Positions 1-8,412 of a stretch of 40,442 nt of DNA are shown piece by piece. The stretch is from Rubrivivax sp. (GTDB lineage: Bacteria; Pseudomonadota; Gammaproteobacteria; Burkholderiales; Burkholderiaceae_C), in contig JAJTDM010000045.1 in assembly GCA_021300575.1 (NCBI GenBank), positions 1-40,442 on the forward strand, read 5' to 3'. The notes beneath the pieces were generated by a model. It worked only from the letters and a program-made list of their open reading frames with translations, was not told the origin of the DNA and ran no database searches. The first letter of the stretch is position 1. Each line of letters opens with the position of its first letter. Made by a program: the position numbers and the translations under genes.

Positions 1-1
1 C

Positions 2-214
2 ACGCTCAAGGAGCGCTTCGACGCCGTGGTGCGGGGGATGGTGGATCACCGCAGCAACGCCTTCGTGGAGGCCATGAACGGCCTGCTGCAGCAGGCCAAG
101 CGGGCGGCACGCGGTTTCAGAACCAGCGCGAATTTCATCGCGATCGCCTACCTGCGGATGTCCAAACTCAAGCATCTGCCGGCCAGCCCGTTCGTGCCGG
201 CGGCCGCGAAATGA
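2..214 (+). mobile_element. ISL3-family transposase, C-terminal fragment
   Basis: This is an open frame entering from the left edge and ending at the TGA at 212-214, about 70 codons. It carries the C-terminal end of the DDE transposase of the ISL3 (IS204/IS1001/IS1096/IS1165) family: a HRSNAFVEAMN stretch followed by a basic AKRAARGFRT segment and AYLRMSKLKHLP. In ISL3 proteins this part follows the last catalytic glutamate region. Only the end is present because the window starts inside the gene. The element's right end appears to lie at about 221-248, directly against a truncated mqsR, so this IS probably caused that truncation. Family assignment rests on recognised residues, not on an alignment. 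Confidence 0.82.
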
Positions 215-220
215 ACCTGT

Positions 221-248
221 CGCGTTCCACACGAAACGACATGGAGCC
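221..248. repeat. Probable right terminal inverted repeat of the ISL3 element
   Basis: The stretch ends in ACGACATGGAGCC, so read inward it begins GGCTCCATGTCGT. ISL3-type ends commonly start with GGCTC or similar. Codons matching MqsR begin immediately after it, at 249, which fixes the boundary independently. The left end is outside the window, so the repeat partner and the 8-bp target duplication cannot be checked. Confidence 0.5.
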
Positions 249-416
249 GCCGTGGTGATGTTGCTCACTCCAGATGACTTTTACAAGAGCATGACCACCC
301 ACGCAGATCACACGGTGTGGCAGGACGTATACCGGCCCAACACGAGTGTGGGCGATGTGTACCTGAAACTGACAGTCATTGATGACGTGCTAATCGTGTC
401 TTTCAAGGAGCTATGA
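249..416 (+). pseudogene. mqsR: 5'-truncated MqsR toxin remnant
   Basis: The frame from 249 to the TGA at 414-416 encodes about 55 residues matching the C-terminal half of the MqsR mRNA interferase. It includes DFYKSMTTHADHTVWQDVYR and ends LIVSFKEL, very close to my recollection of E. coli MqsR (98 residues). Roughly the first 45 residues are missing and are replaced by IS sequence. MqsR is a RelE-fold ribonuclease cutting at GCU/GCA; without the N-terminal half the fold cannot be complete. An in-frame ATG at 258 could still make a short peptide. The stop overlaps the mqsA start (ATGA at 413-416), the normal toxin-first mqsRA arrangement. Confidence 0.85.
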
Positions 417-820
417 ACATGAAATGTCCTGTTTGCGGCGCAGCGGAACTGATCCACGATACCCGTGACATCACTCACACCTACAAAGGTGAAACCACAG
501 TCATCCCGGCTGTCACGGGTGATTTCTGCCCAGCATGTGACGAGTCTCTCACTGCTATGGCAGAGACGGATCGTGTCATGCGTGAAATGCAGGCCTTCAA
601 TCGGCAGGTGAATGCGGCGATTGTGGATCCCATCTTCATTGCCACCGTACGCAAGAAACTGAACCTTGGACAGAAGGAAGCGGCCGATATCTTCGGTGGT
701 GGGATCAATGCGTTCTCGCGTTACGAGAATGGCAAGACCAAACCGCCTCTAGCCTTGGTCAAACTGCTAAAGGTTCTGGATCGTCACCCCGATTTGCTTA
801 ATGAAGTTCGGGCTGCCTGA
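413..820 (+). CDS. mqsA: MqsA-type antitoxin, now orphaned
   Basis: This 135-residue protein has the MqsA layout. An N-terminal zinc domain carries Cys5, Cys8, Cys39 and Cys42 (CPVCG and FCPAC). A C-terminal XRE-type helix-turn-helix (about residues 68-130) contains IFGGGINAFSRYENGK, the signature shared with E. coli MqsA. MqsA binds MqsR through the zinc domain and represses its own promoter through the helix-turn-helix. A second ATG at 419 would align better with the E. coli start. Its toxin partner is truncated by an IS, and the native promoter upstream of mqsR is lost, so expression would depend on the IS or on nothing. The antitoxin itself looks intact. Confidence 0.92.
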   Translation: MNMKCPVCGAAELIHDTRDITHTYKGETTVIPAVTGDFCPACDESLTAMAETDRVMREMQAFNRQVNAAIVDPIFIATVRKKLNLGQKEAADIFGGGINAFSRYENGKTKPPLALVKLLKVLDRHPDLLNEVRAA

Positions 821-1152
821 TTCCTGACTTCAATTAACTAATTGCCGCATTGAGGACTGTTCTACGGCTGGGCCACGATCTTGGTCACGATGGCCTGATC
901 CGCAACCCGCCCCAACAGGCTGCGGCGGTCACGATCCCGAAATGACCAGCCACGATCATCGAAATGCGCAGAATTCGGAGATTCGTCAATACGTTCACCC
1001 CGATCGGGAAGCCAGCATGTACCTGGGCTTCATGGAGCCTCGCGCTCGCCTTCGATGTTGAGCCCTCGCTCGATGTCCCAGTTCCATTGGTAAGCCGCAT
1101 AACGATCAAGGATAGAATTTGATTCCTTACTTCATTACTTTCGGGGATTGCC
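821..1152. other. Non-coding gap with decayed sequence
   Basis: These 332 bases hold no convincing gene. A perfect inverted repeat, CAATTA-AC-TAATTG, sits at 831-844 just after mqsA and may be a weak transcript end or binding site. Short frames on both strands show no domain I recognise. The segment before 1153 presumably carries the promoter of the AbrB/PIN pair, but I see no clear -35/-10. Confidence 0.5.
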
Positions 1153-1377
1153 ATGCTGGCCAAGCGAACGAGCAAGAACCAGATCACCCTGCCCAAGGCC
1201 ATCGTCCAGACGGCAGGTGAGGCCGACTACTACGAAGTCACCGTTCAGGACGGCAAGATCGTATTGACCCCCGTTCGCTTGCACCAGGCGGATGCCGTAC
1301 GCGCCAAACTGGAGGAACTGGGCATCACCCAGGACGATGTCGGCGAAGCGATCGCCTGGGCGAGAGCACGCGCGTGA
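1153..1377 (+). CDS. AbrB/SpoVT (MazE-like) family antitoxin
   Basis: This 74-residue protein begins with a swapped-hairpin AbrB DNA-binding domain (about residues 1-45; KRTSKNQITLPKAI and KIVLTPV are typical). A helical tail (RAKLEELGITQDDVGEAIAW) follows that would wrap the toxin. Such proteins bind and block a PIN-domain RNase and autorepress the operon. The stop overlaps the start of the PIN gene by GTGA at 1374-1377, so the two are translationally coupled. Family and pairing are firm; the specific toxin target is unknown. Confidence 0.87.
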   Translation: MLAKRTSKNQITLPKAIVQTAGEADYYEVTVQDGKIVLTPVRLHQADAVRAKLEELGITQDDVGEAIAWARARA

Positions 1378-1799
1378 TTCCCCCGCGCGTTGTCCTCGAC
1401 ACCAACTGCCTGGTCTCGGCGTTGATATTCTCGCGGGGCAACTTCGCCTGGTTGCGGGAAGCCTGGCAGACCCGACGTTTCGTTGCCCTGGTCAGCCATG
1501 ACACGGCAAGCGAACTGCTGCGGGTGCTTGCCTACCCCAAGTTCAAGCTGACGCGCGACGAGCGGGAAGCCCTGCTGGCTGACTTCCTGCCCTACGTCGA
1601 AACCGTCAAGATCGACACCAAGCCTGATGGCCTGCCCGACATTCGCGATGGGCAGGACATCATCTTTCTGGAGCTGGCTGCCGCCAGCCGTGCCGATGCG
1701 CTGGTGACGGGAGACGGTGACATCCAGGCCATTCGCAAGCAATTTCACGTTCCCATCCTGACCCTGGCGGAATTCGCCGACTGGTTGCAGGCGCACTGA
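1374..1799 (+). CDS. PIN-domain toxin (COG1569-type)
   Basis: This 141-residue protein is a single PIN nuclease domain. The metal-binding acidic residues are visible: Asp9 (VVLDTN), Glu47 (TASELLRVL), Asp95 (RDGQDI) and Asp114/Asp116 (VTGDGD). The VSALIFSRGN and DIRDGQDI segments suit the 'putative toxin component, PIN family' group rather than classical VapC. It starts with GTG at 1374 inside the antitoxin stop. By family it would be a Mg2+-dependent endoribonuclease restrained by the upstream AbrB protein. No truncation is seen. Confidence 0.87.
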   Translation: MIPPRVVLDTNCLVSALIFSRGNFAWLREAWQTRRFVALVSHDTASELLRVLAYPKFKLTRDEREALLADFLPYVETVKIDTKPDGLPDIRDGQDIIFLELAAASRADALVTGDGDIQAIRKQFHVPILTLAEFADWLQAH

Positions 1800-1895
1800 T
1801 CTCAGTGTGCCTTGGAAGAAGGCATTCCGTACCAGACGCTGGCAGCCAGCCTGCTGCACAAGTACGTCAACGGGCAGTTGGTCAACCCTCGGTAG
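1800..1895 (+). pseudogene. Remnant of a CopG/RHH-family antitoxin C terminus
   Basis: Directly after the PIN stop, and in the same frame, the sequence encodes ALEEGIPYQTLAASLLHKYV followed by NGQLV and a TAG at 1893-1895. The GIPYQTL...LLHKYV pattern is the conserved C-terminal stretch of a group of small CopG/ribbon-helix-helix antitoxins. No start and no N-terminal ribbon are present, so this is a fragment of a lost TA module. The call rests on one recognised motif. Confidence 0.5.
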
Positions 1896-1945
1896 GCTGC
1901 ACGGGTACTGGGGGGACCTCCAGATGTAACGCATAATTCACATCG

Positions 1946-2275
1946 ATGTTCGACGTCCAGAGCTATCTGACCGCTGAAGGTGTGGAGCCCTATGCGGTTT
2001 GGTTGGCATCGCTGTCTGACAGGCAGGCTCGAGCCCGTGTAGCAGTGCGGATAGGACGTATGTCCAGCGGGAACCTGGGTGATGTCAAGCCTGTCGGTCA
2101 AGGCGTGTGGGAAGCTCGTATCGACTGGGGCCCCGGCTGCCGCGTGTACTACGCGCAAGCGGGCAGAAGGCTCATCCTTCTTTTGGTTGGCGGTGACAAA
2201 CGCCATCAGCAGTCGGACATCAAGCAGGCCCAGGAGTACTGGGCCGATTGGCAGCATAGAAGGAAGCTCAAATGA
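1946..2275 (+). CDS. RelE/HigB-like toxin (addiction-module killer protein type)
   Basis: This 109-residue protein has the layout of the short RelE/HigB group related to phage Gp49 (PF05973). It has an N-terminal helix pair (EPYAVWLASLSDRQARARVAVRIGR), a β-sheet core (GVWEARIDWGPGCRVYYAQ) and the C-terminal LLLVGGDKRHQQSDIKQAQEY signature. Such toxins cleave ribosome-associated mRNA. The GDK...QQ.DI motif is characteristic of the TIGR02683-type killer protein. The downstream antitoxin start overlaps its stop (ATGA at 2272-2275), giving toxin-first order as in HigBA. It appears intact. Confidence 0.88.
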   Translation: MFDVQSYLTAEGVEPYAVWLASLSDRQARARVAVRIGRMSSGNLGDVKPVGQGVWEARIDWGPGCRVYYAQAGRRLILLLVGGDKRHQQSDIKQAQEYWADWQHRRKLK

Positions 2276-2589
2276 CCACTGCGAAAGCCAGTCGCTCACA
2301 CGACGCCACCATGGTCGAGATGCTCAAGTCTGACCCGGAATTTGCCAACGAGTATCTCGCGGCCGCATTGGACGAGGCAGACGAGCCCGGCGGCCAGCAG
2401 GCGCTTCTCATGGCGCTGCGGCATATCGCGGAGGCGCAAGGCATGTCGTCTGTCGCGCAACGCGCAGGCATCCCGCGTGAATCCCTCTACCGTGCCCTGG
2501 GGCCGCGCGGCAACCCGACGGTCAAGACGCTTCTTGCCATCGTCAACGCTTCAGGTCTGCATCTCTCCGTGGCAAAGCAGCCTGGATGA
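2272..2589 (+). CDS. HigA-like addiction-module antitoxin
   Basis: This 105-residue protein carries an XRE-like helix-turn-helix in its second half (about residues 48-100). Recognised elements are GMSSVAQRAGIPRESLYRAL and GNPTVKTLLAIVNASGL, the signature of the TIGR02684-type antidote paired with the preceding killer protein. The N-terminal third (DPEFANEYLAAALDEAD) is the usual toxin-binding helix region. It should neutralise the upstream RelE-like toxin and repress the operon. ATGA overlap with the toxin implies coupled translation. Confidence 0.88.
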   Translation: MTTAKASRSHDATMVEMLKSDPEFANEYLAAALDEADEPGGQQALLMALRHIAEAQGMSSVAQRAGIPRESLYRALGPRGNPTVKTLLAIVNASGLHLSVAKQPG

Positions 2590-2604
2590 AGCCGTAACCG
2601 GCTT
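2589..2604 (+). terminator. Possible weak hairpin after the higBA-like pair
   Basis: AAGCCG-TAAC-CGGCTT forms a six-base-pair stem with a four-base loop starting at the last base of the antitoxin stop codon. No T-run follows, so intrinsic termination would be weak at best. Confidence 0.25.
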
Positions 2605-2732
2605 GTCATCCCACCCCCACCCTGGCCTGCAACGCCCGCGCCTTCACCTCTTCGCCCGGCCGGAACTCTGGCTCAGGCTTGCGAGCCCGTCCCTTATCAT
2701 CGGCGGCTTTACAAAAATCAGGGACAACCCAC

Positions 2733-3845
2733 ATGGTCGAGGCGTTGGTCGCCTTCGCGGTTTCCGTCGTCGTCAACCTGCTGGTGCTGCGGGTTGCCAA
2801 GAAGCACCCGCGTGCACTGGACCACGACTTTTCAGGCCCGCAGAAGTTCCACCACAAGGCGGTGCCGCGCGTCGGCGGGGTGGGCATCCTTCTGGGTGTG
2901 GCTGCAGGTCTGCTGGCATTGGGCCTGGCGCCCTTGCAGGGAGCCCGCGCGGATGAAATTCGATACATCGGCTGGATGCTGCTGGCCTGCAGCATTCCCG
3001 CCTTCGGCGCCGGCATCATCGAAGACTTGACCAAGCAGGTGAGCCCGGGCAAGCGTCTGCTGGCCACGGCCCTGTCGGGCCTGCTGGCTGCCTGGTTGGT
3101 TGGAGCGGTGATCCGCCATACAGACACCCCGGGCATGGACATGCTGGTGGCTACCACCGTAGGCGCCTACGCCTTCACCTTGCTGGTGGTGGCTGGCACC
3201 GCCAACGCTGTCAACCTGATTGACGGCTTCAACGGCCTGGCCTCCATGTGCGTGGTGATCATGATGGCGGCCGTGGCCTACGTGGCCTTTCAGGTGGGCG
3301 ATGCCGTGGTGTTCTCCCTCGCCCTGGCGGGCATAGGCGCCACGCTGGGATTCTTCATCTGGAACTTCCCCGCAGGGCTGATCTTCCTGGGGGATGGTGG
3401 CGCCTACTTCCTGGGCTTCTGGTTTGCCGAACTCTCCATCCTGCTGCTGGTGCGCAACCCGGGCGAGGTGTCCCCCTTGTTCCCCTTGCTGGTGTGCATT
3501 TACCCCGTCTTTGAAACCGTGTTCTCAGCCTACCGCCGCCGCGTGCTGCGGGGCCAATCTGCCGGCAGCCCGGACGGCATGCACCTGCATTCGCTGATCT
3601 ACCGTCGGGTGATGCGCTGGGCCTTGGACGAGGAAAATGTCCGGGCCCTGACGCAGCGCAATTCCATGACCTCGCCATTTCTTTGGCTGCTGTGCATGCT
3701 GTCTGCGGTGCCCGCCGTGCTGTTCTGGGACCAGACCCTACCTTTGGCGCTAAGTCTGCTGCTCTTCGTGACGACCTATCTCTCGCTTTACTGGAGCATC
3801 GTGAGGTTCAAGGCGCCGGGGTGGTTGCGTGCGGGTCGGCGATAA
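2733..3845 (+). CDS. WecA/WbpL-like polyprenyl-phosphate sugar-1-phosphate transferase (GT4)
   Basis: This 370-residue polytopic membrane protein of the MraY/WecA/WbpL superfamily would transfer a HexNAc-1-phosphate onto undecaprenyl phosphate to start O-unit assembly on the cytoplasmic face. Visible motifs are RVGGVGIL (46-53), an acidic IIEDL site (about 95-99), NLIDGFNGL (161-169), the catalytic-loop FLGDGGAYF (218-226) and HLH (284-286), matching the HxH loop that recognises the sugar. About ten hydrophobic segments are present. The ATG at 2733 is preferred over upstream starts because the N-terminal membrane segment begins there. It lies convergent to the O-antigen operon, in the role WbpL plays elsewhere; the sugar may be FucNAc, QuiNAc or GlcNAc. 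Confidence 0.88.
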   Translation: MVEALVAFAVSVVVNLLVLRVAKKHPRALDHDFSGPQKFHHKAVPRVGGVGILLGVAAGLLALGLAPLQGARADEIRYIGWMLLACSIPAFGAGIIEDLTKQVSPGKRLLATALSGLLAAWLVGAVIRHTDTPGMDMLVATTVGAYAFTLLVVAGTANAVNLIDGFNGLASMCVVIMMAAVAYVAFQVGDAVVFSLALAGIGATLGFFIWNFPAGLIFLGDGGAYFLGFWFAELSILLLVRNPGEVSPLFPLLVCIYPVFETVFSAYRRRVLRGQSAGSPDGMHLHSLIYRRVMRWALDEENVRALTQRNSMTSPFLWLLCMLSAVPAVLFWDQTLPLALSLLLFVTTYLSLYWSIVRFKAPGWLRAGRR

Positions 3846-3880
3846 GAGGCGGCTGTATGGAATCCACCTTTTCCACCAGC

Positions 3881-5077
3881 TCACGCGGATAGCGCAGCGA
3901 CGATCTGCTTGACGGTTTTTTCTACCGTGAACTCACGCTCAAACAGACGCAAGCAGCGCTCCGACAAGTCAGCATCAGCCTGTACCTGCTCCAGCAACTT
4001 TTCTGTCAGTTTCAAGATCTCGTCTATCTGATTGGTTTCGCACACCTGACCAACGCGGTCATCTCTGATCATCCGGGCCAAGTCATTGCCCGCATTGATG
4101 CTGGCCAGTACAGGCAACCCACTCTGCATGTAGGTCAGAAATTTGCCAGGGATGTTGTGCGACTTGTGGCGTGGATCTAAAGCAACAATCCCGGCATCGC
4201 ACTGGGCGTATAGATCAGGAATTTCGTCGGGGTCTATTTCATCAAAGAAGACCGCGTTATCGAGTTGTCGCAACTCAGCGGAGCGCTTGAGCCGGGCTGC
4301 ATCACTCCCACGCCCTACGAACAAGAAGCCGACGTCTCGTCGATTGCGAAGCTTTTCGGCCAAGTCCAGCAAGATGTCCATGCCCTGGGCCACCCCCATG
4401 TTGCCGGCGTAGACAAACACTTTGCGGCCCGCCAGTGCGGTCTCATCCACTCGAATTGAACACCGCACCTGCGCGGGCTTGTCCAGCCAGTTTTGCAGGA
4501 CTTCCAAATGCCGACCGGGCTGCTCCAGCCAAGGATCGAAATACCGCTGGTTGCCTGGCGTTTGCACGCCGATCACATCGGCAACGGAGTATTGGTAACG
4601 AGCTACTGCATCAAAAATTCGATAGGGTACGCCGCGCTGCTTCATCAAACCCATGTCAACTGCCCAATTCGGGAAGATGTCGCGGATGATCAGATAGCTC
4701 TTGCAACGACTCGATTTCTTGAGCGCACTGATGAAGGGGCCGTGGAAGATTGATGGGGCGTACCACACCACACCGTACCAGCGCTCTTTCGCAACCGGGC
4801 TCTTGCGGAAATTCCGCAACATAGCGAACGGCATGCAAAACTCAGCTAACGTGCGGCGCACATAGCCGATGTCTTTTGTTCTAGGGGATCTGAGGCGCAG
4901 TACTTCTACTCCATCAAGCGATTCCAGCCTCCAAGGGTCACGCTGGTCGGGTGCCGGCAGCAGCACACACAATGAATGCCCCTGCCGCACAAACTCGCGT
5001 GATAAATCTCGAAGTTGAACCGCGCCCGATGAGCGCAATGGCGGGAAAGTGTCCGCAATCAGAGCAATCCGCATCAA
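3881..5077 (-). CDS. wbuB: WbuB-like glycosyltransferase family 4 (L-FucNAc/FucNAm transferase)
   Basis: This 398-residue GT-B glycosyltransferase starts IALIADTFPPLRSSGAVQL, the nucleotide-sugar-independent N-lobe typical of WbuB-like GT4 enzymes, and has the C-lobe GNMGVAQGMDILLDLAEKL and FVGRGSDAARL segments. WbuB is predicted to add L-FucNAc or its acetimidoyl derivative to the growing O unit. It is the last gene of the operon, seven bases after fnlC, the same position wbuB holds after fnlABC in E. coli O antigens such as O26 and O118. Membrane-associated action in the cytoplasm is expected. Donor specificity is inferred from gene order. Confidence 0.82.
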   Translation of the reverse strand: MMRIALIADTFPPLRSSGAVQLRDLSREFVRQGHSLCVLLPAPDQRDPWRLESLDGVEVLRLRSPRTKDIGYVRRTLAEFCMPFAMLRNFRKSPVAKERWYGVVWYAPSIFHGPFISALKKSSRCKSYLIIRDIFPNWAVDMGLMKQRGVPYRIFDAVARYQYSVADVIGVQTPGNQRYFDPWLEQPGRHLEVLQNWLDKPAQVRCSIRVDETALAGRKVFVYAGNMGVAQGMDILLDLAEKLRNRRDVGFLFVGRGSDAARLKRSAELRQLDNAVFFDEIDPDEIPDLYAQCDAGIVALDPRHKSHNIPGKFLTYMQSGLPVLASINAGNDLARMIRDDRVGQVCETNQIDEILKLTEKLLEQVQADADLSERCLRLFEREFTVEKTVKQIVAALSA

Positions 5078-5084
5078 CCCACGC

Positions 5085-6221
5085 TCAATACTTCTTCCAA
5101 ACCACGCGATTCACGTAGTCTGTGTAGCTGTGGATGATGCGCACTACCTTGTCACTCACGTTGGGCATGCTGTAGTCGGCCACAAGGCGCAGGCTACGCT
5201 CAGTGCCGCGGGGCTGTGTGCTCAGAATGGCCAAGCCCTGGCGCACACGCTCGACCTCCAAGCCCACCATCATCACAGCGGCCTCCTCCATGCCTTCGGG
5301 GCGTTCGTGGGCTTCGCGCAGGTTCAGCGCCGGAAAGTTCAGAATGGATGACTCTTCGTTGATCGTGCCGCTGTCGGACAGTACCGCTCTGGCCTGCATC
5401 TGCAGGTTTACGTAATCGTGAAAGCCCAAAGGCTTCATCAGCCGCACCAGGGGGTGGAACTGGGTACCCGTGGCATCCACCCGCTTCTGGGTACGGGGGT
5501 GGGTCGATACCACCACCGCCAATCCATGGTCTTCGGCCAGTGCATTCAGTACCGCTACCAGTTTGCTGAACGACTTGTCGGATTCGATGTTCTCTTCACG
5601 GTGAGCGCTCACCACAAAGTACTGCTCGGGCTGTAAACCCAGGCGGCTCAAGGCTTGGGACGCCTGAATTTGGGGCAGGTAATGGTGCAGCACCTCGTAC
5701 ATGGGGCTGCCCGTCTTGATGACCTGGTCGGGCGGCAAGCCTTCGCGCAACAGGTAATCGCGGGCAATGGTGCTGTAGGTGAGGTTGATGTCGGCCGTGT
5801 GGTCGACGATGCGACGGTTGGTTTCTTCGGGCACGCGCTGGTCAAAACAGCGGTTGCCGGCTTCCATGTGGAAAATTGGCACCTTGCGCCGCTTGGCTGG
5901 AATCACAGACAGGCAACTGTTCGTGTCACCCAGCACTAGCATGGCTTCAGGTCGCTCTTTGGCAAGCACACCGTCCACCGCGGTGATGAGATTACCGATG
6001 GTGTTGGCCGCACCGGTGCTACCTTCGGCGCTGTTCAAAAAATAGTCGGGCTTGCCCACCCCCAGGTCGTCAAAAAACACCTGGTTCAGTTCGTAGTCGT
6101 AGTTCTGCCCAGTGTGTACCAGCAAATGCTCGCAATGCGCATCCAGCGCCGCGAGCACACGCGACAGGCGAATGATTTCGGGCCGAGTTCCCACGACCGA
6201 CATGACTTTGAGTTTTTTCAT
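5085..6221 (-). CDS. fnlC: FnlC: UDP-L-FucNAc-forming C2 epimerase
   Basis: This 378-residue member of the WecB/FnlC non-hydrolysing 2-epimerase family contains [58 protein letters not shown] and [10 protein letters not shown]. The Gln-Asn-Tyr-Asp-Tyr-Glu variant and LGDTNS separate FnlC/WbjD from ordinary WecB. It performs the last step of UDP-L-FucNAc synthesis, epimerising C2 of the L-talosamine intermediate made by FnlA and FnlB. The ATG at 6221 gives the conserved [15 protein letters not shown] start. An upstream GTG at 6233 overlaps the fnlB stop and would add four residues. Confidence 0.92.
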   Translation of the reverse strand: MKKLKVMSVVGTRPEIIRLSRVLAALDAHCEHLLVHTGQNYDYELNQVFFDDLGVGKPDYFLNSAEGSTGAANTIGNLITAVDGVLAKERPEAMLVLGDTNSCLSVIPAKRRKVPIFHMEAGNRCFDQRVPEETNRRIVDHTADINLTYSTIARDYLLREGLPPDQVIKTGSPMYEVLHHYLPQIQASQALSRLGLQPEQYFVVSAHREENIESDKSFSKLVAVLNALAEDHGLAVVVSTHPRTQKRVDATGTQFHPLVRLMKPLGFHDYVNLQMQARAVLSDSGTINEESSILNFPALNLREAHERPEGMEEAAVMMVGLEVERVRQGLAILSTQPRGTERSLRLVADYSMPNVSDKVVRIIHSYTDYVNRVVWKKY

Positions 6222-6229
6222 GGTGAGGC

Positions 6230-7357
6230 TCACACTGGGCTGGCAAACGTATCGGGGCGTTGGCGGTCAAACACCTCGTTGGCCCAGAGCATCACGATCA
6301 TTTCTTCCGTGCCGATGTTGGTGATGTCGTGCGTCCAGCCCGGCACGGTTTCCACGATTTCGGCCTTCTCGCCGCTGGCGGTCAACTCGTATGCCTCACC
6401 CGTATGCATGTGGCGGAACTTGAAACGCGCCTGGCCTTTGATGACCAGGAACTTCTCGGTCTTGCTGTGGTGGTAGTGCCCACCCCGAGTAATACCGGGG
6501 TGCGCGGTGAAGTAGCTGAACTGGCCGCAGTCGGGGGTTTTCAGCATTTCGGCGAACACGCCGCGCGGGTCACCGTACATCGGCACGGTGTAAGTGAAGG
6601 CCTCGGGCGGCAGGTAGCTCACGTAGGTGGAATACAAAACCCTTACCAAGCCCGTGCCCACCCGTTCGGTAAGCAAGTGCTGACGGCTGTCTTTAAAGGC
6701 TTGAATCAGGCGGGCCACTTCACCTACGGTGGTGGTGTACTGTGGGGCTACCACTGAAAACCCGTTGGCATCCACTGAAGCATCAGTACCATCCATCAAC
6801 TGGATGAAACGCTGCAACACATCGTCCACGTACACCAGGGTCAAAGATGCAGCGGGATCGTTGACTTTGATGGGCAGATCGCGCGCCAAGTTGTGGCAGA
6901 ACGTGGCCACGGCTGAGTTGTAGTTGGGCTTGCACCACTTGCCAAACACATTGGGCAGGCGGAACACGTGCACTGGCACACCGTGCTGACGCTGCAGGGC
7001 AAACAGGGCATCTTCGGCTGCGCGCTTGCTGGCGCCGTAGGGGTTGTCAAGCGCGGCCTGAGTAGATGATGTGAACACCACGGGCACCTTGCGGCCAGTG
7101 GCTTCGGCCACGCCAGCCACTGCCTTGCCCAGCGCCACCGTCAAGTCGGTATTGCCGGCGGCAAACTCGACCGGGTCTTGCGGGCGGTTGATGCCCGCTA
7201 GATGGAATACAAAACCCACGCCATCCAGCAGTTCGGGCAGTTCATCAACCGAGTTTTCACGGGTGAAGCAAACCATCTCCACGTCTTTGCGTTCAGCCAG
7301 ATGCAGTTGCAGGTTCTTACCCACAAAACCATTAGCGCCCGTGATGAGAACTTTCAC
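6230..7357 (-). CDS. fnlB: FnlB: bifunctional epimerase/reductase in UDP-L-FucNAc synthesis (CapF-like)
   Basis: This 375-residue protein has two parts. An N-terminal extended-SDR reductase (about 1-250) has [14 protein letters not shown] and [11 protein letters not shown]-terminal cupin (about 255-370) has [18 protein letters not shown], whose histidines would bind zinc, and VPGWTHDI. This is the CapF/WbjC/FnlB architecture: the cupin epimerises C3 and the SDR reduces C4 of the 4-keto sugar. The start is a GTG at 7357 directly before KVLITG. A strong GAGGAG Shine-Dalgarno lies in the end of fnlA, whose stop is only four bases upstream. Full length and intact. Confidence 0.93.
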   Translation of the reverse strand: MKVLITGANGFVGKNLQLHLAERKDVEMVCFTRENSVDELPELLDGVGFVFHLAGINRPQDPVEFAAGNTDLTVALGKAVAGVAEATGRKVPVVFTSSTQAALDNPYGASKRAAEDALFALQRQHGVPVHVFRLPNVFGKWCKPNYNSAVATFCHNLARDLPIKVNDPAASLTLVYVDDVLQRFIQLMDGTDASVDANGFSVVAPQYTTTVGEVARLIQAFKDSRQHLLTERVGTGLVRVLYSTYVSYLPPEAFTYTVPMYGDPRGVFAEMLKTPDCGQFSYFTAHPGITRGGHYHHSKTEKFLVIKGQARFKFRHMHTGEAYELTASGEKAEIVETVPGWTHDITNIGTEEMIVMLWANEVFDRQRPDTFASPV

Positions 7358-7361
7358 CGCG

Positions 7362-8405
7362 TTACTCCTCGGCCTCCGCGTGTTCGCCGCGCGCAATCTT
7401 CTGCATAAAGTCCAGCTTCAGCAGCAATTGCTTCATGCCCTCCACGTCCAGCCTCTGGGTGTTGTGGGAGTTGTAGTCTTCGCCATGGGCGGTCCGGGTC
7501 AGCTTTTGCTCGCCCTGATCAACGAACTTGGAATAGTTCAAGTCGCGACCGTCGGCAGGTATGCGGTAATAGTCGCCCATGTCTTGCGCGGTGGCCATTT
7601 CTTCCCGGCTGAGCAGCGCTTCGTAGAGCTTTTCGCCGTGGCGGGTACCCATCACATGCACCGGATGGTTAGGCTTGTTCATCAGCTCCAGAATGGCTTT
7701 GGCCAGTACCTCCACGGTGGCGGCAGGGGCTCTCTGCACAAAAATATCGCCGTTGTTGCCATGCTCAAAGGCGCACAGCACCAAGTCCACCGCATCGGCC
7801 AGCGTCATCATGAAGCGGGTCATGGACGGGTCGGTGATGCTGATGGGCTTGCCGGTGAACACCTGGTCCACAAACAACGGAATCACCGAGCCACGCGAAG
7901 CCATCACGTTGCCGTAACGGGTGCCGCAGATCACGGTTTGGGTACCTTCCAGGTTGCGGCTGGCAGCCACCATCACCTTCTCCATCATGGCCTTGGAAAT
8001 ACCCATGGCGTTGATGGGGTACACCGCTTTGTCGGTGCTCAGGCACACCACGCGCTTCACGCCTGCACCAATGGCGGCTTCAAGCACGTTCTCAGTGCCT
8101 AGCACGTTGGTTCGAACCGCCTGCATAGGGTGGAATTCGCATGATGGCACCTGCTTGAGCGCGGCGGCGTGGAACACAAAATCCACACCGCGCATGGCTT
8201 GCTCCACACTGCGCGAATCACGCACGTCGCCAAGGTAAAACTTCAACTTCGCGCTGTTGTAGCGCTTGCGCACGTCGTCTTGCTTCTTCTCGTCTCGGCT
8301 AAATATCCGAATCTCACGGATCTCGGTACCCAAAAAACGCTTGAGCACGGCGTTACCAAACGAGCCGGTTCCCCCGGTGATCAACAAAGTTTTTGAATCA
8401 AACAT
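7362..8405 (-). CDS. fnlA: FnlA: UDP-GlcNAc 4,6-dehydratase/5-epimerase
   Basis: This 347-residue extended SDR of the inverting UDP-GlcNAc 4,6-dehydratase group (FnlA/WbjB/CapE) has the NAD site ITGGTGSFGNAV (9-20), the STDKAVYPIN catalytic loop (123-132), and Met134-x-x-x-Lys138 in place of the usual Tyr-x-x-x-Lys, a hallmark of these inverting dehydratases. It begins UDP-L-FucNAc formation by removing water across C4-C6 and inverting C5. It is followed within four bases by fnlB and preceded within eight by wbuZ. Base composition of the fnl genes is visibly less GC-rich than the genes after 31 kb, compatible with transfer of the cassette. Confidence 0.94.
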   Translation of the reverse strand: MFDSKTLLITGGTGSFGNAVLKRFLGTEIREIRIFSRDEKKQDDVRKRYNSAKLKFYLGDVRDSRSVEQAMRGVDFVFHAAALKQVPSCEFHPMQAVRTNVLGTENVLEAAIGAGVKRVVCLSTDKAVYPINAMGISKAMMEKVMVAASRNLEGTQTVICGTRYGNVMASRGSVIPLFVDQVFTGKPISITDPSMTRFMMTLADAVDLVLCAFEHGNNGDIFVQRAPAATVEVLAKAILELMNKPNHPVHVMGTRHGEKLYEALLSREEMATAQDMGDYYRIPADGRDLNYSKFVDQGEQKLTRTAHGEDYNSHNTQRLDVEGMKQLLLKLDFMQKIARGEHAEAEE

Positions 8406-8412
8406 AGAACTT

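Noticed and set aside
885..1202. 105-codon minus-strand frame in the gap after mqsA
   Set aside because: No recognisable domain, and it overlaps the start of the well-supported AbrB antitoxin on the other strand.
2606..2710. Minus-strand codons reading KPEPEFRPGEEVKARALQ before the WecA-like gene
   Set aside because: It looks protein-like and may be a gene remnant, but I cannot name a family and the longer frame is mostly shadow of the transferase gene.
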